A DNA stretch of 64,000 nucleotides, taken from the NCBI GenBank assembly GCA_024402695.1, contig JAKSTG010000009.1, positions 1 to 64,000 of the forward strand, given 5' to 3'. This stretch comes from Treponema sp. (GTDB lineage Bacteria > Spirochaetota > Spirochaetia > Treponematales > Treponemataceae). Each line of letters starts with the position of its first letter. Position 1 is the stretch's first letter. The translations under genes and the position numbers were made by a program. The notes beneath the pieces were generated by a model that saw nothing but the letters and a program-made list of their open reading frames with translations, was not told the DNA's origin and did not search any database. Shown piece after piece: positions 50,299 to 59,120 of the stretch.

Positions 50299-50658
50299 TT
50301 ATTCAGCTTTTTTAGCTGTTTTTCTTACTGTCTTTTTCTTGAGACCTTCTGTATTTGTTACTACTACAGAGTTGTCTGCATTTGAGTAAGGAGCAGGGAT
50401 ATATTTGTCGGCTTTCCAGTCATTTTCCCATTTTGTACCGTCAAGAAGGTAACGGAACTGGTATTCTTTGTTTGCTTCAAGTTTAAGTGTGATAGAGAAA
50501 GATCCGTCTTTTCCCTTTTTAAGAGCATTGTCTGTGCTGCTCCAGCTGTTGAAATCACCTGCGATATTAATTTTTTCAGCTCCCTGTGCTGCTTCTGCAG
50601 ATACATTGAATGTAACTTCAACTTTACCGTCTGAAGTCAAAACTTTACTTAATGCCAT
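50299..50658 (-). CDS. stand-alone CBM48/glycogen-binding-like domain
   Basis: A 119-residue cytoplasmic protein that is almost only an AMPK-beta/CBM48 starch- or glycogen-binding domain: VTFNVSAEAAQGAEKINIAGDF, NSWSSTDNALKKGKDGSFS, EANKEYQFRYLLDGTKWEND. A Lys-rich tail follows (KKKTVRKTAKKAE). Normally this domain is joined to a branching or debranching enzyme or an AMPK subunit, so a free-standing form is likely a glycogen-targeting or regulatory protein. RBS AGGAGAC precedes the start. Confidence 0.82.
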   Translation of the reverse strand: MALSKVLTSDGKVEVTFNVSAEAAQGAEKINIAGDFNSWSSTDNALKKGKDGSFSITLKLEANKEYQFRYLLDGTKWENDWKADKYIPAPYSNADNSVVVTNTEGLKKKTVRKTAKKAE

Positions 50659-50808
50659 TGTGGTCTCCTATAAAAAAAATATCCCACCAATCTAAAGATA
50701 ATGGAGATATTATAAAAAGAAACAAAAAAATTGTAAATAAAATAAGGAAAATTTCTGTTGACAAATTGGAAAAAATGATATTGAAAACGTTTTCGTAGGG
50801 TGAAATTG

Positions 50809-50837
50809 TTGCCAATTTCGTGTGAATTGGGTATATT
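50809..50837 (+). promoter_or_regulatory. promoter of metK
   Basis: TTGCCA (50809-50814), 17-bp spacer, TATATT (50832-50837). It predicts a 5' leader of about 90 nt. Confidence 0.7.
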
Positions 50838-50843
50838 AAGAGT

Positions 50844-50934
50844 AGACATAACTTATCCGCTGATTTATCCAAATTGCCGGCGGTAAAAAGCGCCCGTATG
50901 GGAGGCTTAAGAGCTAAACAGGAGGTCCATAATA
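50844..50934 (+). promoter_or_regulatory. metK leader, possibly structured
   Basis: About 90 nt with a GC-rich centre unlike its surroundings: CCGC with GCGG, GCCCGTATGGG (CCC/GGG hairpin), then CTTAAGAGC. Then AGGAGG and the ATG. I cannot match it to SAM-I, SAM-II or SAM-III consensus by eye. As metK makes S-adenosylmethionine, a ligand-responsive leader is worth testing. Confidence 0.35.
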
Positions 50935-52152
50935 ATGGATTCTATCTCTATCAAAAATCACACACTTTTTACATCTGAATCAGTTGGCGAAGGCCATCCT
51001 GACAAACTTTGCGACCAGATTTCTGACGCAATTCTTGACCGCTGTCTGCAGCTGGATCCTGCAGCCCACGTAGCCTGTGAAACTTTTGCTACAACAAACT
51101 TTATTCTGGTTGGCGGTGAAATCGGTTTCCAGACAGGATCAAAAGAAGAACAGGAAGCAAACGTAGACAAAATCATGTCAGAAGCTGAAACAATTGCCCG
51201 TAACGTTGCAATCCGCATTGGATACGTTTCTGATGATGTAGGACTTAACGGTTACCGCTGTGAATTCCTGAATAAGCTTCACGCACAGTCTTCAGACATC
51301 AACCAGGGGGTTGTTGGTGAAGGCGTAGAAAACAAAGGGGAACAGGGAGCCGGGGATCAGGGTATGATGTTCGGTTTCGCATGTAACGAAACTCCTGAAC
51401 TGATGCCTGCAACAGTTTACTATTCACACCAGCTGCTTCTTAAGGCACACGAACTTCGCCACGAAGGAAAAATCGAATGGCTCAGACCTGACGCAAAAAG
51501 CCAGGTTACAATTGAATATGACGGACACAAACCTGTTCGCATTGATGCTGTAGTTATTTCACACCAGCATGATGAATCAGTTGATTACGAAACAATCCGC
51601 GAAACAATTCTGAACGAAGTAATCAAACCTGTTCTTGAACCAACAGGACTTCTTGATGAAAACACAAAATACCACATCAACCCAACAGGCCGCTTTGTAA
51701 TCGGTGGCCCTGACGGAGACTCAGGTCTTACAGGACGCAAAATCATCGTTGATACATACGGTGGAATGGGACGCCATGGTGGCGGTGCTTTCTCTGGAAA
51801 AGACCCTTCAAAAGTTGACCGTTCAGCAGCCTACATGGCCCGCTACATTGCAAAGAACATTGTTGCCGCTGGTCTTGCAGAAAGAGCAGAAGTTGAACTT
51901 GCATACGCCATTGGTGTTGCAAAGCCTGTTTCAGTCATGGTTGAAACTTTCGGAACTGAAAAAGTTGAAGTTTCAAAAATCGTTGATGCAGTGAACAAAG
52001 TCTTCGACTGTCGTCCTGCAGGAATCGTTTCTACCCTGAACCTGAAACAGCCAATCTACAGCAAAACCGCTTCTTATGGACATTTCGGACGTCCTGAATT
52101 CCCTTGGGAAAAGACAGACAAAGTAGAAGCTCTTAAGGCTGCCGTAAACTAA
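50935..52152 (+). CDS. metK: S-adenosylmethionine synthetase
   Basis: Makes S-adenosylmethionine from methionine and ATP; soluble tetramer. Motifs: [41 protein letters not shown] with the GAGDQG loop, [21 protein letters not shown] (in two pieces in the active site) and [22 protein letters not shown]. Length 405 fits the family (about 385-400). The start follows AGGAGGTCC. The stop overlaps the nth start (TAATG), so the two genes are co-translated. It would supply SAM to the radical SAM and methyltransferase genes. Confidence 0.97.
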   Translation: MDSISIKNHTLFTSESVGEGHPDKLCDQISDAILDRCLQLDPAAHVACETFATTNFILVGGEIGFQTGSKEEQEANVDKIMSEAETIARNVAIRIGYVSDDVGLNGYRCEFLNKLHAQSSDINQGVVGEGVENKGEQGAGDQGMMFGFACNETPELMPATVYYSHQLLLKAHELRHEGKIEWLRPDAKSQVTIEYDGHKPVRIDAVVISHQHDESVDYETIRETILNEVIKPVLEPTGLLDENTKYHINPTGRFVIGGPDGDSGLTGRKIIVDTYGGMGRHGGGAFSGKDPSKVDRSAAYMARYIAKNIVAAGLAERAEVELAYAIGVAKPVSVMVETFGTEKVEVSKIVDAVNKVFDCRPAGIVSTLNLKQPIYSKTASYGHFGRPEFPWEKTDKVEALKAAVN

Positions 52153-52775
52153 TGACAAAAAACGCTGTCTGCGAAATGTATAGACGTCTCCAGTCTCAGA
52201 ATCCGAATCCGGTTTCTGAGTTGGATTATGTGAACGCTTATACTTTGCTGGTAGCGGTTGTTCTCAGTGCCCAGGCAACAGATAAATCAGTAAATATCGC
52301 AACTGAACCTTTGTTTAAAATCGTAACAACACCTGAACAGATGGTTGCCCTGGGCGAAGAAAAACTCATCACCTACATCAAATCAATTGGTCTTTATAAA
52401 AACAAAGCAAAACATGTAATTGCTCTTTCTGAAAAACTGATTGCAGATTTCAATTCTGAAGTTCCGTCTTCTCGTGAAGAACTTATGTCTCTTCCAGGAG
52501 TTGGCCAGAAAACTGCTAACGTAGTTCAGAACGTAATTTTTAAAATGCCTACAATGCCTGTTGATACTCACATTTTCCGTGTAAGTCACCGCATTGGACT
52601 TTCAAAGGAAAATACACCAAACAAGGTTGAAGAAGATCTTCTTAAAATCACTCCTGAAGAATTCGGCTTCAACGCCCATCACTGGCTTCTTCTTCATGGT
52701 CGCTATGTATGCACCGCAAAGAATCCTAAATGTGATGATTGTATTATTTCGGATCTTTGCGCAAAAAACCTGTAA
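52152..52775 (+). CDS. nth: endonuclease III, DNA glycosylase/AP lyase
   Basis: Base-excision repair enzyme that removes oxidised pyrimidines and cuts at abasic sites. Helix-hairpin-helix LPGVGQKTANVV with the catalytic Lys, then VDTHIFRVSHRIGLS with the catalytic Asp, and a C-terminal 4Fe-4S site C-x6-C-x2-C-x5-C (CTAKNPKCDDCIISDLC). The protein is 207 residues, close to E. coli Nth (211). Its start overlaps the metK stop by one base. Confidence 0.95.
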   Translation: MTKNAVCEMYRRLQSQNPNPVSELDYVNAYTLLVAVVLSAQATDKSVNIATEPLFKIVTTPEQMVALGEEKLITYIKSIGLYKNKAKHVIALSEKLIADFNSEVPSSREELMSLPGVGQKTANVVQNVIFKMPTMPVDTHIFRVSHRIGLSKENTPNKVEEDLLKITPEEFGFNAHHWLLLHGRYVCTAKNPKCDDCIISDLCAKNL

Positions 52776-52802
52776 AATCAGAATGTTGTAAAATCTCCAA
52801 AA

Positions 52803-52846
52803 TGTCAAAAAAATATTTTGACAAAACTATACAAAATTGCAATAAT
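52803..52846 (+). promoter_or_regulatory. promoter of the outer-membrane protein gene with overlapping dyad
   Basis: TTGACA (52818-52823), 17 bp, AATAAT (52841-52846). The -35 lies inside the perfect inverted repeat TGTCAAAA (52803-52810), AAATA, TTTTGACA (52816-52823), which could be an operator blocking polymerase. Confidence 0.55.
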
Positions 52847-52918
52847 TTTAAATGCTTATGTAACTTTTGACATGGGCGTTTATTTTTGAATTGAATTAGC
52901 TTTTCATAGGAGGAAATT

Positions 52919-53596
52919 ATGAAAAAGATTCTTATGGCTGCCGTTGCTGCTGCCTGTATGTTCTCAATGTCTGCTTTGTCATTCGGTGTTAGAGGTGACG
53001 TAGATATTGGAATGGGAAAAATTGAAAAAATCGAAAAGGATGATGGATCACAGACAAGCAAACCAGCATACGAAAAGGCTCCAAATATTTTCTCTGGTTC
53101 AGCTGGTGCATGGCTCGATCTTCCAATCTTGAATCTTGCTATTGTATCTGTTGGTCTTAGACCAGAAGTTGATGTTGCTTTCAACCAGGGATCTACTTAC
53201 GAAGCAACTGTAAACAGTGAATCAGGAAAAGTTGAAATCAAGAAAACAGATCTTGAAATTCCACTTTACCTGGATGCATGTTTCAATTTTTCAGTTCTTA
53301 GAGTAAGTGCTGGTGTTGGACCTTACGTTTCTATGCCACTGGAATTCAAGGCATCTGAAAAAACACTTGGCGGAGAACCACTTAAGGTTCCTAGCGCAGG
53401 TTGGGCAAGCCACACTTGGGGTGTTGCAGGATACGTTCAGGCTGGACTTAAGCTTGGACCTGGATACCTTCTTGGAGACGTTCGTCTGAGCACACCACTT
53501 ACAAAGGAAGACCTTTTCAAAGCTGGTGACACAGAAGTTGCAAAAGAAAAGTCTTACAAGATTGGTGTAGGTGCAGGATACGAATTCAAGTTCTAA
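52919..53596 (+). CDS. outer-membrane beta-barrel protein
   Basis: A 225-residue exported protein with a signal peptide (MKKILMAAVAAACMFSMSALS). The mature part is alternating hydrophobic strands (GSAGAWLDLPILNLAIVSVG, LEIPLYLDACFNFSVLRV, GVAGYVQAGLKLGPGYLLG) and ends YEFKF, the Phe end of outer-membrane barrels. No family is recognised beyond a small porin-like barrel. RBS AGGAGG is ideal. Another barrel gene follows, with a terminator between. Confidence 0.8.
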   Translation: MKKILMAAVAAACMFSMSALSFGVRGDVDIGMGKIEKIEKDDGSQTSKPAYEKAPNIFSGSAGAWLDLPILNLAIVSVGLRPEVDVAFNQGSTYEATVNSESGKVEIKKTDLEIPLYLDACFNFSVLRVSAGVGPYVSMPLEFKASEKTLGGEPLKVPSAGWASHTWGVAGYVQAGLKLGPGYLLGDVRLSTPLTKEDLFKAGDTEVAKEKSYKIGVGAGYEFKF

Positions 53597-53625
53597 TAAT
53601 CCGAAACTTTAGAAAGTTCAATAAA

Positions 53626-53657
53626 GCGTCCGGAGAAAGAACTTCGGACGTTTTTTT
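53626..53657 (+). terminator. terminator between two outer-membrane protein genes
   Basis: GCGTCCG and CGGACGT flank the loop, followed by seven T. Confidence 0.9.
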
Positions 53658-53712
53658 GTAACTTTTTAGTTTGCAGAGAGCTTTATCAGTCAGATTTTCA
53701 GGAGGTAAACTT

Positions 53713-54315
53713 ATGAAAAAACTTACAAAAAAACTGATTATTGCTGTATGCTCTCTCTTCCTTTTTGCGGGAGCAGCTTTCTGTGAGGAAGGTTTCAATA
53801 TGAGTGCAGGGGTTGGTATGGCAAGTTCCTTAATTCTGAAACCTTATGTTTATGAAGATGTGAATTTTGATTATGAGTTCTCTAATGGTATTGCGCTTGG
53901 AGGCGGAGTGAGATTAAACCAGAACATTACAAGAGCGGTTTACCGTAATACAGAAGGTAATGTTGTTACTTCTGAAGCTCTGCTTTACACTATGCCTTAC
54001 CTGATGTTCCAGGCCGGACATTTTACAATGGAAGGCGGGTTTTCAATTTCGGAAGATACACCGGAATTCTGGAAAAGTCCATTTGTAAAACTTGGCGGTG
54101 ATTTTCCAATCTGGGATTGTGGAAGAGGAAAAATTGGAATTGATTTTGGGGTTGAAGTTTGGGTTTCGACAGTTGCTGTAAAACCAGCAGAATCTGATGG
54201 CTCTGCCGGAGATGCACTTGCATCAGGTATTGCTACCGGAATAGGAACCGCATTTGCCACAATCTTTAATATTCCAAAAGTTTCGCTGGGTATGAAATAC
54301 TACCTGCCATTCTAA
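53713..54315 (+). CDS. outer-membrane beta-barrel protein
   Basis: A 200-residue exported protein. The start at 53713 (MKKLTKKLIIAVCSLFLFAGAAF) has AGGAGG upstream and a normal signal peptide. The mature part consists of beta strands (FDYEFSNGIALGGGVRLNQ, MPYLMFQAGHFTMEGGFSI, VSLGMKYYLPF) ending in Phe, again an outer-membrane barrel. It is similar in plan to the previous gene, but the sequences are not clearly alike, so duplication is not proven. A bidirectional terminator follows. Confidence 0.78.
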   Translation: MKKLTKKLIIAVCSLFLFAGAAFCEEGFNMSAGVGMASSLILKPYVYEDVNFDYEFSNGIALGGGVRLNQNITRAVYRNTEGNVVTSEALLYTMPYLMFQAGHFTMEGGFSISEDTPEFWKSPFVKLGGDFPIWDCGRGKIGIDFGVEVWVSTVAVKPAESDGSAGDALASGIATGIGTAFATIFNIPKVSLGMKYYLPF

Positions 54316-54348
54316 AAAAAAGGCGTCTCGAGAGAGACGCTTTTTTTT
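54314..54348. terminator. bidirectional terminator
   Basis: AAAAAAAGGCGTCTC and GAGACGCTTTTTTTT flank a short loop, ending the barrel gene and the convergent glycosyltransferase-like gene. Confidence 0.9.
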
Positions 54349-54385
54349 ATGCAGTACAAGATGTTTGTGATTGGCGGAATTACTG

Positions 54386-55861
54386 CTATTTTGTGGCTGC
54401 CTTGATAACTTCGTAGGCGCCGTTATAGATTCCGGCTTCCTTGTTGTTGATGATGTTTCTGCACATGCGGTTCAGGATTTCTGGATTGTTTTGGAACTGA
54501 TCCAGCATTTCGCGGACAGAATTTTTTGTTTCGCATTCGTAAGTTCCGTCTCCGATTTCTGCAGAATGGATTGCTCCCCAGGCTTCGTGTCCACCAACGC
54601 GACGGATGAAAAGTTTAGGAACAGGGTAGAAGGCAAGTTCACTTGGTTTTGTTACCAGAACATCACTTCCGCGCATAAGCAGGTTTGTAACATAAACTGC
54701 GGCAAAAATATCCTTGTTGTAGAAAACGTGAATTCCTTTCGGTTCCTTTGAGTCACCTGCAGGAAGGAGGAGGGAATCGGCAAAAGACTTGGCGTCTTCA
54801 AAATTGTCAAAGTGGGTCACGGCGTCTTTCAGTTCAGGAAGATCTTTCAGAAGTCCTTCCCAGACTTTGATGTGGTCTCCTGTGTTCAGCATGAGCATGG
54901 CTTTTCCCGCTTTGATCTCTGGCATAAGGTAACGGATAATGTCTCCGTAGATTTCTTTCTGTGCGCCGGCTCCACCGATTGTAAGAAGGTAACGTACGGC
55001 TCCACCTTTTGCACGACGGTCCATTCTGAGCTGGCAGTCGTTCTCAATGTTTACAACCAGTTCATGATCAATATAGTGACCAACACATTTAAGAGAACCT
55101 TCGGTCATTGGTTTAAGGATGTTGTCTTTGTCCATTCCGCGAAGAGCTTTGTAGCCCAGATATGAACTTTCAGTCTGGACTGTATGAAGGGAACCTTCTG
55201 CCAGGTGAAGGGCCATAGGCCAGTTGTCAGGAATTGCGTTTACTACATTTGTGAGGCCTGCGTGAACTGCGCCCTGAACCGGATAAACATGGGCTCCGAC
55301 AAAAGGAATGTCTTTTGGAAGGTCTGTATAAACCGGTGTGAAAAGTTCTGCCACTTTCTGGTCAGCGCTGTTGTATGAAAGCTGGCGGAATCCTTCCGAG
55401 TTCATTGGTTCCCAAACCAGTTTGTTGAAAAGCTTGTATTTTTGGGACCAGCGGGAACCCAGGGAATAAAGTTCATTCTGGCTTTTTATGATTTTACCGG
55501 CGGTTGCTTTCTGGAAAGAGTGAAGGTCAAACCAGTATGGAGTGTAACCCATGGAACGGGCAGCCGAAGCCAGGGCAATGGAAATGCGGTAATGTCCGAA
55601 TCCCATTCGAATATTACCAACAATAAGTGGTTTTACGCCTTTAGAACAGTCTGAAAAATTGTAAGGGGAAGAGGCTTCTTCATCAATCAACAGGTTGTTT
55701 ACCCCAAGATTTTCAAGAACGGGAACAGGTTCTGCCTTAAGATGATATTTTGCATTTCTGTCATCGCCGAATTTGCGGATAAACTTTTTCTGGTTTTTCA
55801 CGCCTTTACGTATAACAGAGGCAGGCATTTCATTTCCAAAAATGATTTTTGATTTATCCAT
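54386..55861 (-). CDS. GT-B glycosyltransferase-like protein
   Basis: A 491-residue soluble protein that resembles UDP-glycosyltransferases of the MurG/monogalactosyldiacylglycerol type and a family I recall as DUF6938. N-terminal Rossmann: KPLIVGNIRMGFGHYRISIALASA; a second half with RYLLTIGGAGAQKEIYGDIIRYL and DVLVTKPSELAFYPVPKLFI matches the donor-binding half (GGAG and KPSE). No signal peptide. Start at 55861, where GAGGAAAAC precedes. It is divergent from a TetR gene and shares an operator-rich gap with it, so it is probably repressed by that TetR. Confidence 0.6.
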   Translation of the reverse strand: MDKSKIIFGNEMPASVIRKGVKNQKKFIRKFGDDRNAKYHLKAEPVPVLENLGVNNLLIDEEASSPYNFSDCSKGVKPLIVGNIRMGFGHYRISIALASAARSMGYTPYWFDLHSFQKATAGKIIKSQNELYSLGSRWSQKYKLFNKLVWEPMNSEGFRQLSYNSADQKVAELFTPVYTDLPKDIPFVGAHVYPVQGAVHAGLTNVVNAIPDNWPMALHLAEGSLHTVQTESSYLGYKALRGMDKDNILKPMTEGSLKCVGHYIDHELVVNIENDCQLRMDRRAKGGAVRYLLTIGGAGAQKEIYGDIIRYLMPEIKAGKAMLMLNTGDHIKVWEGLLKDLPELKDAVTHFDNFEDAKSFADSLLLPAGDSKEPKGIHVFYNKDIFAAVYVTNLLMRGSDVLVTKPSELAFYPVPKLFIRRVGGHEAWGAIHSAEIGDGTYECETKNSVREMLDQFQNNPEILNRMCRNIINNKEAGIYNGAYEVIKAATK

Positions 55862-55880
55862 GTTTTCCTCCAATTTGAAT

Positions 55881-55977
55881 TTGACAACTATCGTCTGCCA
55901 TGATAATCTGATTGAGTAATTGATAGTCCAACTATCAATTTGTGATTACAGTATATCTTTGATAGGTGAGTTGTCAA
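55881..55977. promoter_or_regulatory. TetR operator region
   Basis: A perfect 10-bp inverted repeat AATTGATAGT, CCA, ACTATCAATT (55918-55940) is framed by outer half sites TTGACAACTATC (55881-55892) and GATAGGTGAGTTGTCAA (55961-55977). The shared word is ACTATC/GATAGT, four times. It lies between the divergent glycosyltransferase-like and TetR genes. Confidence 0.75.
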
Positions 55978-56625
55978 GTGAAAGAAAAAGAACTTTTGAA
56001 AAATCCCGCCAAACTTAGGGAAGAACGCTACAACTATGCTGTTGGTGTGGCTGCAGATCTTTTCCTGGAAAAAGGAATCGACAATGTCAAAATGACCGAC
56101 ATTGCAGATAACTGCGGAATTGGTGTGGCATCCCTTTACAGGCATTTTGAAACAAAAACGGAAATCGTAATCCGTGCAGGACAGATCCTCTGGGAAAGAG
56201 TGAATGTTGATTTCCTGAAATATATGGACAAGGGAAATACCGAAAATGGACTGGATCGTCTGGTTTATCTTCTTGGCTATTTCAAGAAAGTCTATGGGAG
56301 CAAAAAATCCTTCATAAAGTTCCTTGATGATTTTGACAGACTTATGCTTGCAGAAAAGATTGAAGCAGAACGTCTTGAAGGATACGGTAAGTCCATTGTG
56401 AATTTCTATGATCCTATTTATGCCGCTTACGAAATGGGAAACCATGACGGAACAATCAGAAAGGTGAATGATCTTAAAATTGTGTATTATGCAATAACTC
56501 ATTCCCTGATGGCTCTCTGTCAGAAGTTCATAAGGGGAGCAATCCTTTCTGACGACCAGACATCCCTTGGCGAAAAAGAAATCGATAAATTATTGGAAAT
56601 GACAGCAGCATTCCTTGCTGCTTAA
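55978..56625 (+). CDS. TetR-family transcriptional regulator
   Basis: A 215-residue TetR protein starting probably at GTG 55978, with GGTGAG at a good distance upstream; a GTG at 55966 is the alternative. HTH: RYNYAVGVAADLFLEKG, MTDIADNCGIGVASLYRHF, ETKTEIVIRAGQ. The ligand domain is helical. The adjoining four half-site region strongly suggests that it represses its own gene and the divergent gene, and probably the sugar symporter 14 bp downstream. A likely inducer is a sugar or glycolipid precursor, but this is inference. Confidence 0.88.
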   Translation: MKEKELLKNPAKLREERYNYAVGVAADLFLEKGIDNVKMTDIADNCGIGVASLYRHFETKTEIVIRAGQILWERVNVDFLKYMDKGNTENGLDRLVYLLGYFKKVYGSKKSFIKFLDDFDRLMLAEKIEAERLEGYGKSIVNFYDPIYAAYEMGNHDGTIRKVNDLKIVYYAITHSLMALCQKFIRGAILSDDQTSLGEKEIDKLLEMTAAFLAA

Positions 56626-56639
56626 ATCAGGAGGAAAAA

Positions 56640-58055
56640 ATGAGTGAAAAATCTTTGAGCTTGAAAGAAAAAATTGCTTTCGGTATTGGTGCTGTCGGAA
56701 AAGATATGGTTTACATGCTTTCGGCAAGCTATATCCTTTACTACTACCAGGACATTATGGGAGTGAGCGCTGTTGCAATGGGAATCATCCTGCTGGCAGC
56801 CCGTGTTTTTGATGCATTCAATGATCCGATCATGGGTGTTATTGTTGCAAAGACAAAGACCCGCTGGGGAAAATTCCGCCCATGGCTTTTTATCGGAACT
56901 GTAACAAATGCAATCATTCTGTTCCTTATGTTTGCGGCTCCTCCTGCTTTGAACGGCGCCGGTCTTGTTGCTTACGCAGCCGTTACCTATATCCTTTGGG
57001 GTGTTACCTACACAATGATGGATATTCCTTTCTGGTCAATGATTCCTGCTTTCACAAAAGCCGGTAAAGAACGTGAAGGAATGTCGGCACTTGGCCGTTC
57101 TTGCGCAGGTGTTGGTTCAGCCCTGGTTACAATTGTGACAGTTCTTGCAGTAAGAGCTCTTGGAACAATGACTGCAGGTGAGGGTGCTTCTCAGAAAATG
57201 ATTGAGATGGCCGGTTATAAATGGTTCTCTCTTGTGATTGCAGTTCTGTTCGTTCTTTTTACAGTTATCATGTGTATTTCGATCAAGGAAAAATCAACCG
57301 TTGATATGAGAACTCCTGGTGTTGGCGAAATGTTCAAAGCCCTCATCAAAAATGATCAGGCTGTAATTATGGTTTGCGCAATTGTTCTGATTAACACAGC
57401 TTTGTATACAACTTCGAACCTGACAATCTACTTCTTCAAATATGACTTTGGTGGAGCAAATGCCTGGGAAGGTCAGTACACTCTGTTCAATACAGCTTCA
57501 GGCGGTTTCCAGATTCTGGCTATGATGATTCTGTTCCCAGTTCTCCGCAAGTTCATGAACTCAATGAAAATCATGTTCACAAGTTTTGGAATGGCTTTTG
57601 CAGGTTATATTTCACTTCTGGCAATTTCTCTTTCAGGTTCAACAAATGTGTATCTTCTGCTTGTTCCTGCATTCCTGATCATGAGCGCCCTTGGAATGAT
57701 GAATGTTGTTCTTACAATCTTCCTGGCAAATACCTGTGACTATGGTGAGCTTAAAAACGGCCGTCGTGATGAATCGGTTATTTTCAGTATGCAGACTTTC
57801 GTTGTAAAACTTTCTTCCGGAATTGCAGCACTTTTTGCTTCCCTTATTCTTCAGTTCACAAAAATCTCCGAACTTTCAAAACTGGAAGAAATCCAGATTG
57901 CAGCCGATGCAAGTCGTACAGGACTCCGTTTTTCCATGACTCTGATTCCGATGGTTTTCATGGTAATCGCAATCATCCTGTTCAAGAGAAAGTATTCTCT
58001 TACAGATGAACGCATGGAAGAAATCCAGGCTGAGCTGGCAACAAGAGAAGCCTAA
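56640..58055 (+). CDS. GPH-family sugar:cation symporter (MFS)
   Basis: Inner-membrane symporter of the glycoside-pentoside-hexuronide group, 471 residues, twelve hydrophobic segments. The N-terminus EKIAFGIGAVGKDMVYMLSASYILYYYQD and FDAFNDPIMGVIVAKTKTRWGKFRPW (the GPH signature loop; quoted in parts) identify it. Relatives import melibiose, xylosides or glucuronides with H+ or Na+. It lies 14 bp after the TetR gene with AGGAGG at the start, so it is probably the transporter under TetR control. Confidence 0.9.
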   Translation: MSEKSLSLKEKIAFGIGAVGKDMVYMLSASYILYYYQDIMGVSAVAMGIILLAARVFDAFNDPIMGVIVAKTKTRWGKFRPWLFIGTVTNAIILFLMFAAPPALNGAGLVAYAAVTYILWGVTYTMMDIPFWSMIPAFTKAGKEREGMSALGRSCAGVGSALVTIVTVLAVRALGTMTAGEGASQKMIEMAGYKWFSLVIAVLFVLFTVIMCISIKEKSTVDMRTPGVGEMFKALIKNDQAVIMVCAIVLINTALYTTSNLTIYFFKYDFGGANAWEGQYTLFNTASGGFQILAMMILFPVLRKFMNSMKIMFTSFGMAFAGYISLLAISLSGSTNVYLLLVPAFLIMSALGMMNVVLTIFLANTCDYGELKNGRRDESVIFSMQTFVVKLSSGIAALFASLILQFTKISELSKLEEIQIAADASRTGLRFSMTLIPMVFMVIAIILFKRKYSLTDERMEEIQAELATREA

Positions 58056-58093
58056 TCAAATAGAAAAGTACATAACCTTTCCATAAAAACTTA

Positions 58094-58127
58094 AAAAGAG
58101 ATATCACAGACGATATCTCTTTTTTTT
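58094..58127 (+). terminator. terminator of the symporter gene
   Basis: AAAGAGATATC, ACAGAC, GATATCTCTTT and a T run. Confidence 0.92.
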
Positions 58128-58142
58128 GCTACAATGATTTTC

Positions 58143-59060
58143 ATGAATAATAAGACCACTTCTTTCCTGGCCAGCGCCGGACTTATTTTTGTTACTATTA
58201 TATGGGGTTTCGCTTTTGTTGTCGTAAAAGATTCCCTTGATTCAATCGGGCCTGTATGGATGGTCGCTTTCAGATTCACCATTGCCGCAGTGGGACTTTC
58301 TTTATTCACGATTAAACGCTTCCAGAATAAAACCCGACATGACTGGTTTAACGGCCTTGTTACAGGTTTCTTCCTTTATGCCGCATATCTTACCCAGACA
58401 ATCGGATGTAATTACACAACTGCCGGTAAGAATGCATTCCTTACAACAGTTTACGTTATGCTGGTTCCTCTTTTGAGCTGGCCTTTGTATAAGAAGCGCC
58501 CGGGCTGGTATGTTTTTGTTGCTGCGGCTATGAGCCTTACAGGAATCGGGCTTTTGAGTCTTGGGAACGGTGACAAGGGCATCAACATCGGGGATCTTCT
58601 TACTCTGGTTTGCGGCCTTTTTTATGCCCTTCATATTCTTTGGACAGAAAAATGCAACAAGGAAGGGGTGGACACAATTTTCCTGACAGTTCAGCAGTTT
58701 ATCTTTGCGGCACTTTTTGCATGGCTTTCGGCTCCGTTTATTGACGGATCTTTCCCTACAGAAGGACTTATGAACAATAAGGTCATCTTGTCCATGCTTT
58801 ATCTTGGTGTACTCAGCTCACTTCTGGCTTTCCTTCTTCAGAACATCAGTTTGAAATATCTTCCGGGGCCGCTGGCATCTCTGTTCATGAGTTTTGAAAG
58901 TGTGTTCGGAATCCTTTTCAGTATTATATTCCTTCACGAAGCAGTTTCTGTAAAAATGGCCTTTGGATGTATTTTGATTTTTATGGCAGTACTTCTTGCA
59001 GAAACACGGTTTGACTTCTTCCGTCATAAAAAAACGACAAAAATATTGGAAAATTCCTAA
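58143..59060 (+). CDS. EamA/DMT-family transporter
   Basis: Inner-membrane transporter of the drug/metabolite superfamily with two EamA repeats and about ten helices in 305 residues: IFVTIIWGFAFVVVKDSL starts the first, VLSSLLAFLLQNISLKYLPGP the second. Relatives export amino acids or metabolites, but the substrate cannot be predicted. A -10 box TACAAT (58130-58135) ends 7 nt before the ATG at 58143, with no ribosome site, so the mRNA is probably leaderless; an ATG at 58134 lies inside the -10 box. Confidence 0.88.
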   Translation: MNNKTTSFLASAGLIFVTIIWGFAFVVVKDSLDSIGPVWMVAFRFTIAAVGLSLFTIKRFQNKTRHDWFNGLVTGFFLYAAYLTQTIGCNYTTAGKNAFLTTVYVMLVPLLSWPLYKKRPGWYVFVAAAMSLTGIGLLSLGNGDKGINIGDLLTLVCGLFYALHILWTEKCNKEGVDTIFLTVQQFIFAALFAWLSAPFIDGSFPTEGLMNNKVILSMLYLGVLSSLLAFLLQNISLKYLPGPLASLFMSFESVFGILFSIIFLHEAVSVKMAFGCILIFMAVLLAETRFDFFRHKKTTKILENS

Positions 59061-59083
59061 AATGTGGAATACTATTAAAGTAT

Positions 59084-59112
59084 TTTACAATTTTGTGATA
59101 GTGCTGTAAAAT
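59084..59112 (+). promoter_or_regulatory. promoter of the GGDEF gene, leaderless
   Basis: TTTACA (59084-59089), 17 bp, TAAAAT (59107-59112) with an extended TG. The box ends 8 nt before the ATG at 59121 and no Shine-Dalgarno is present. Confidence 0.6.
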
Positions 59113-59120
59113 AAAACACT

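Noticed and set aside
55888..56502. Minus-strand frame of 204 codons
   Set aside because: Antisense to the clear TetR gene; shadow composition.
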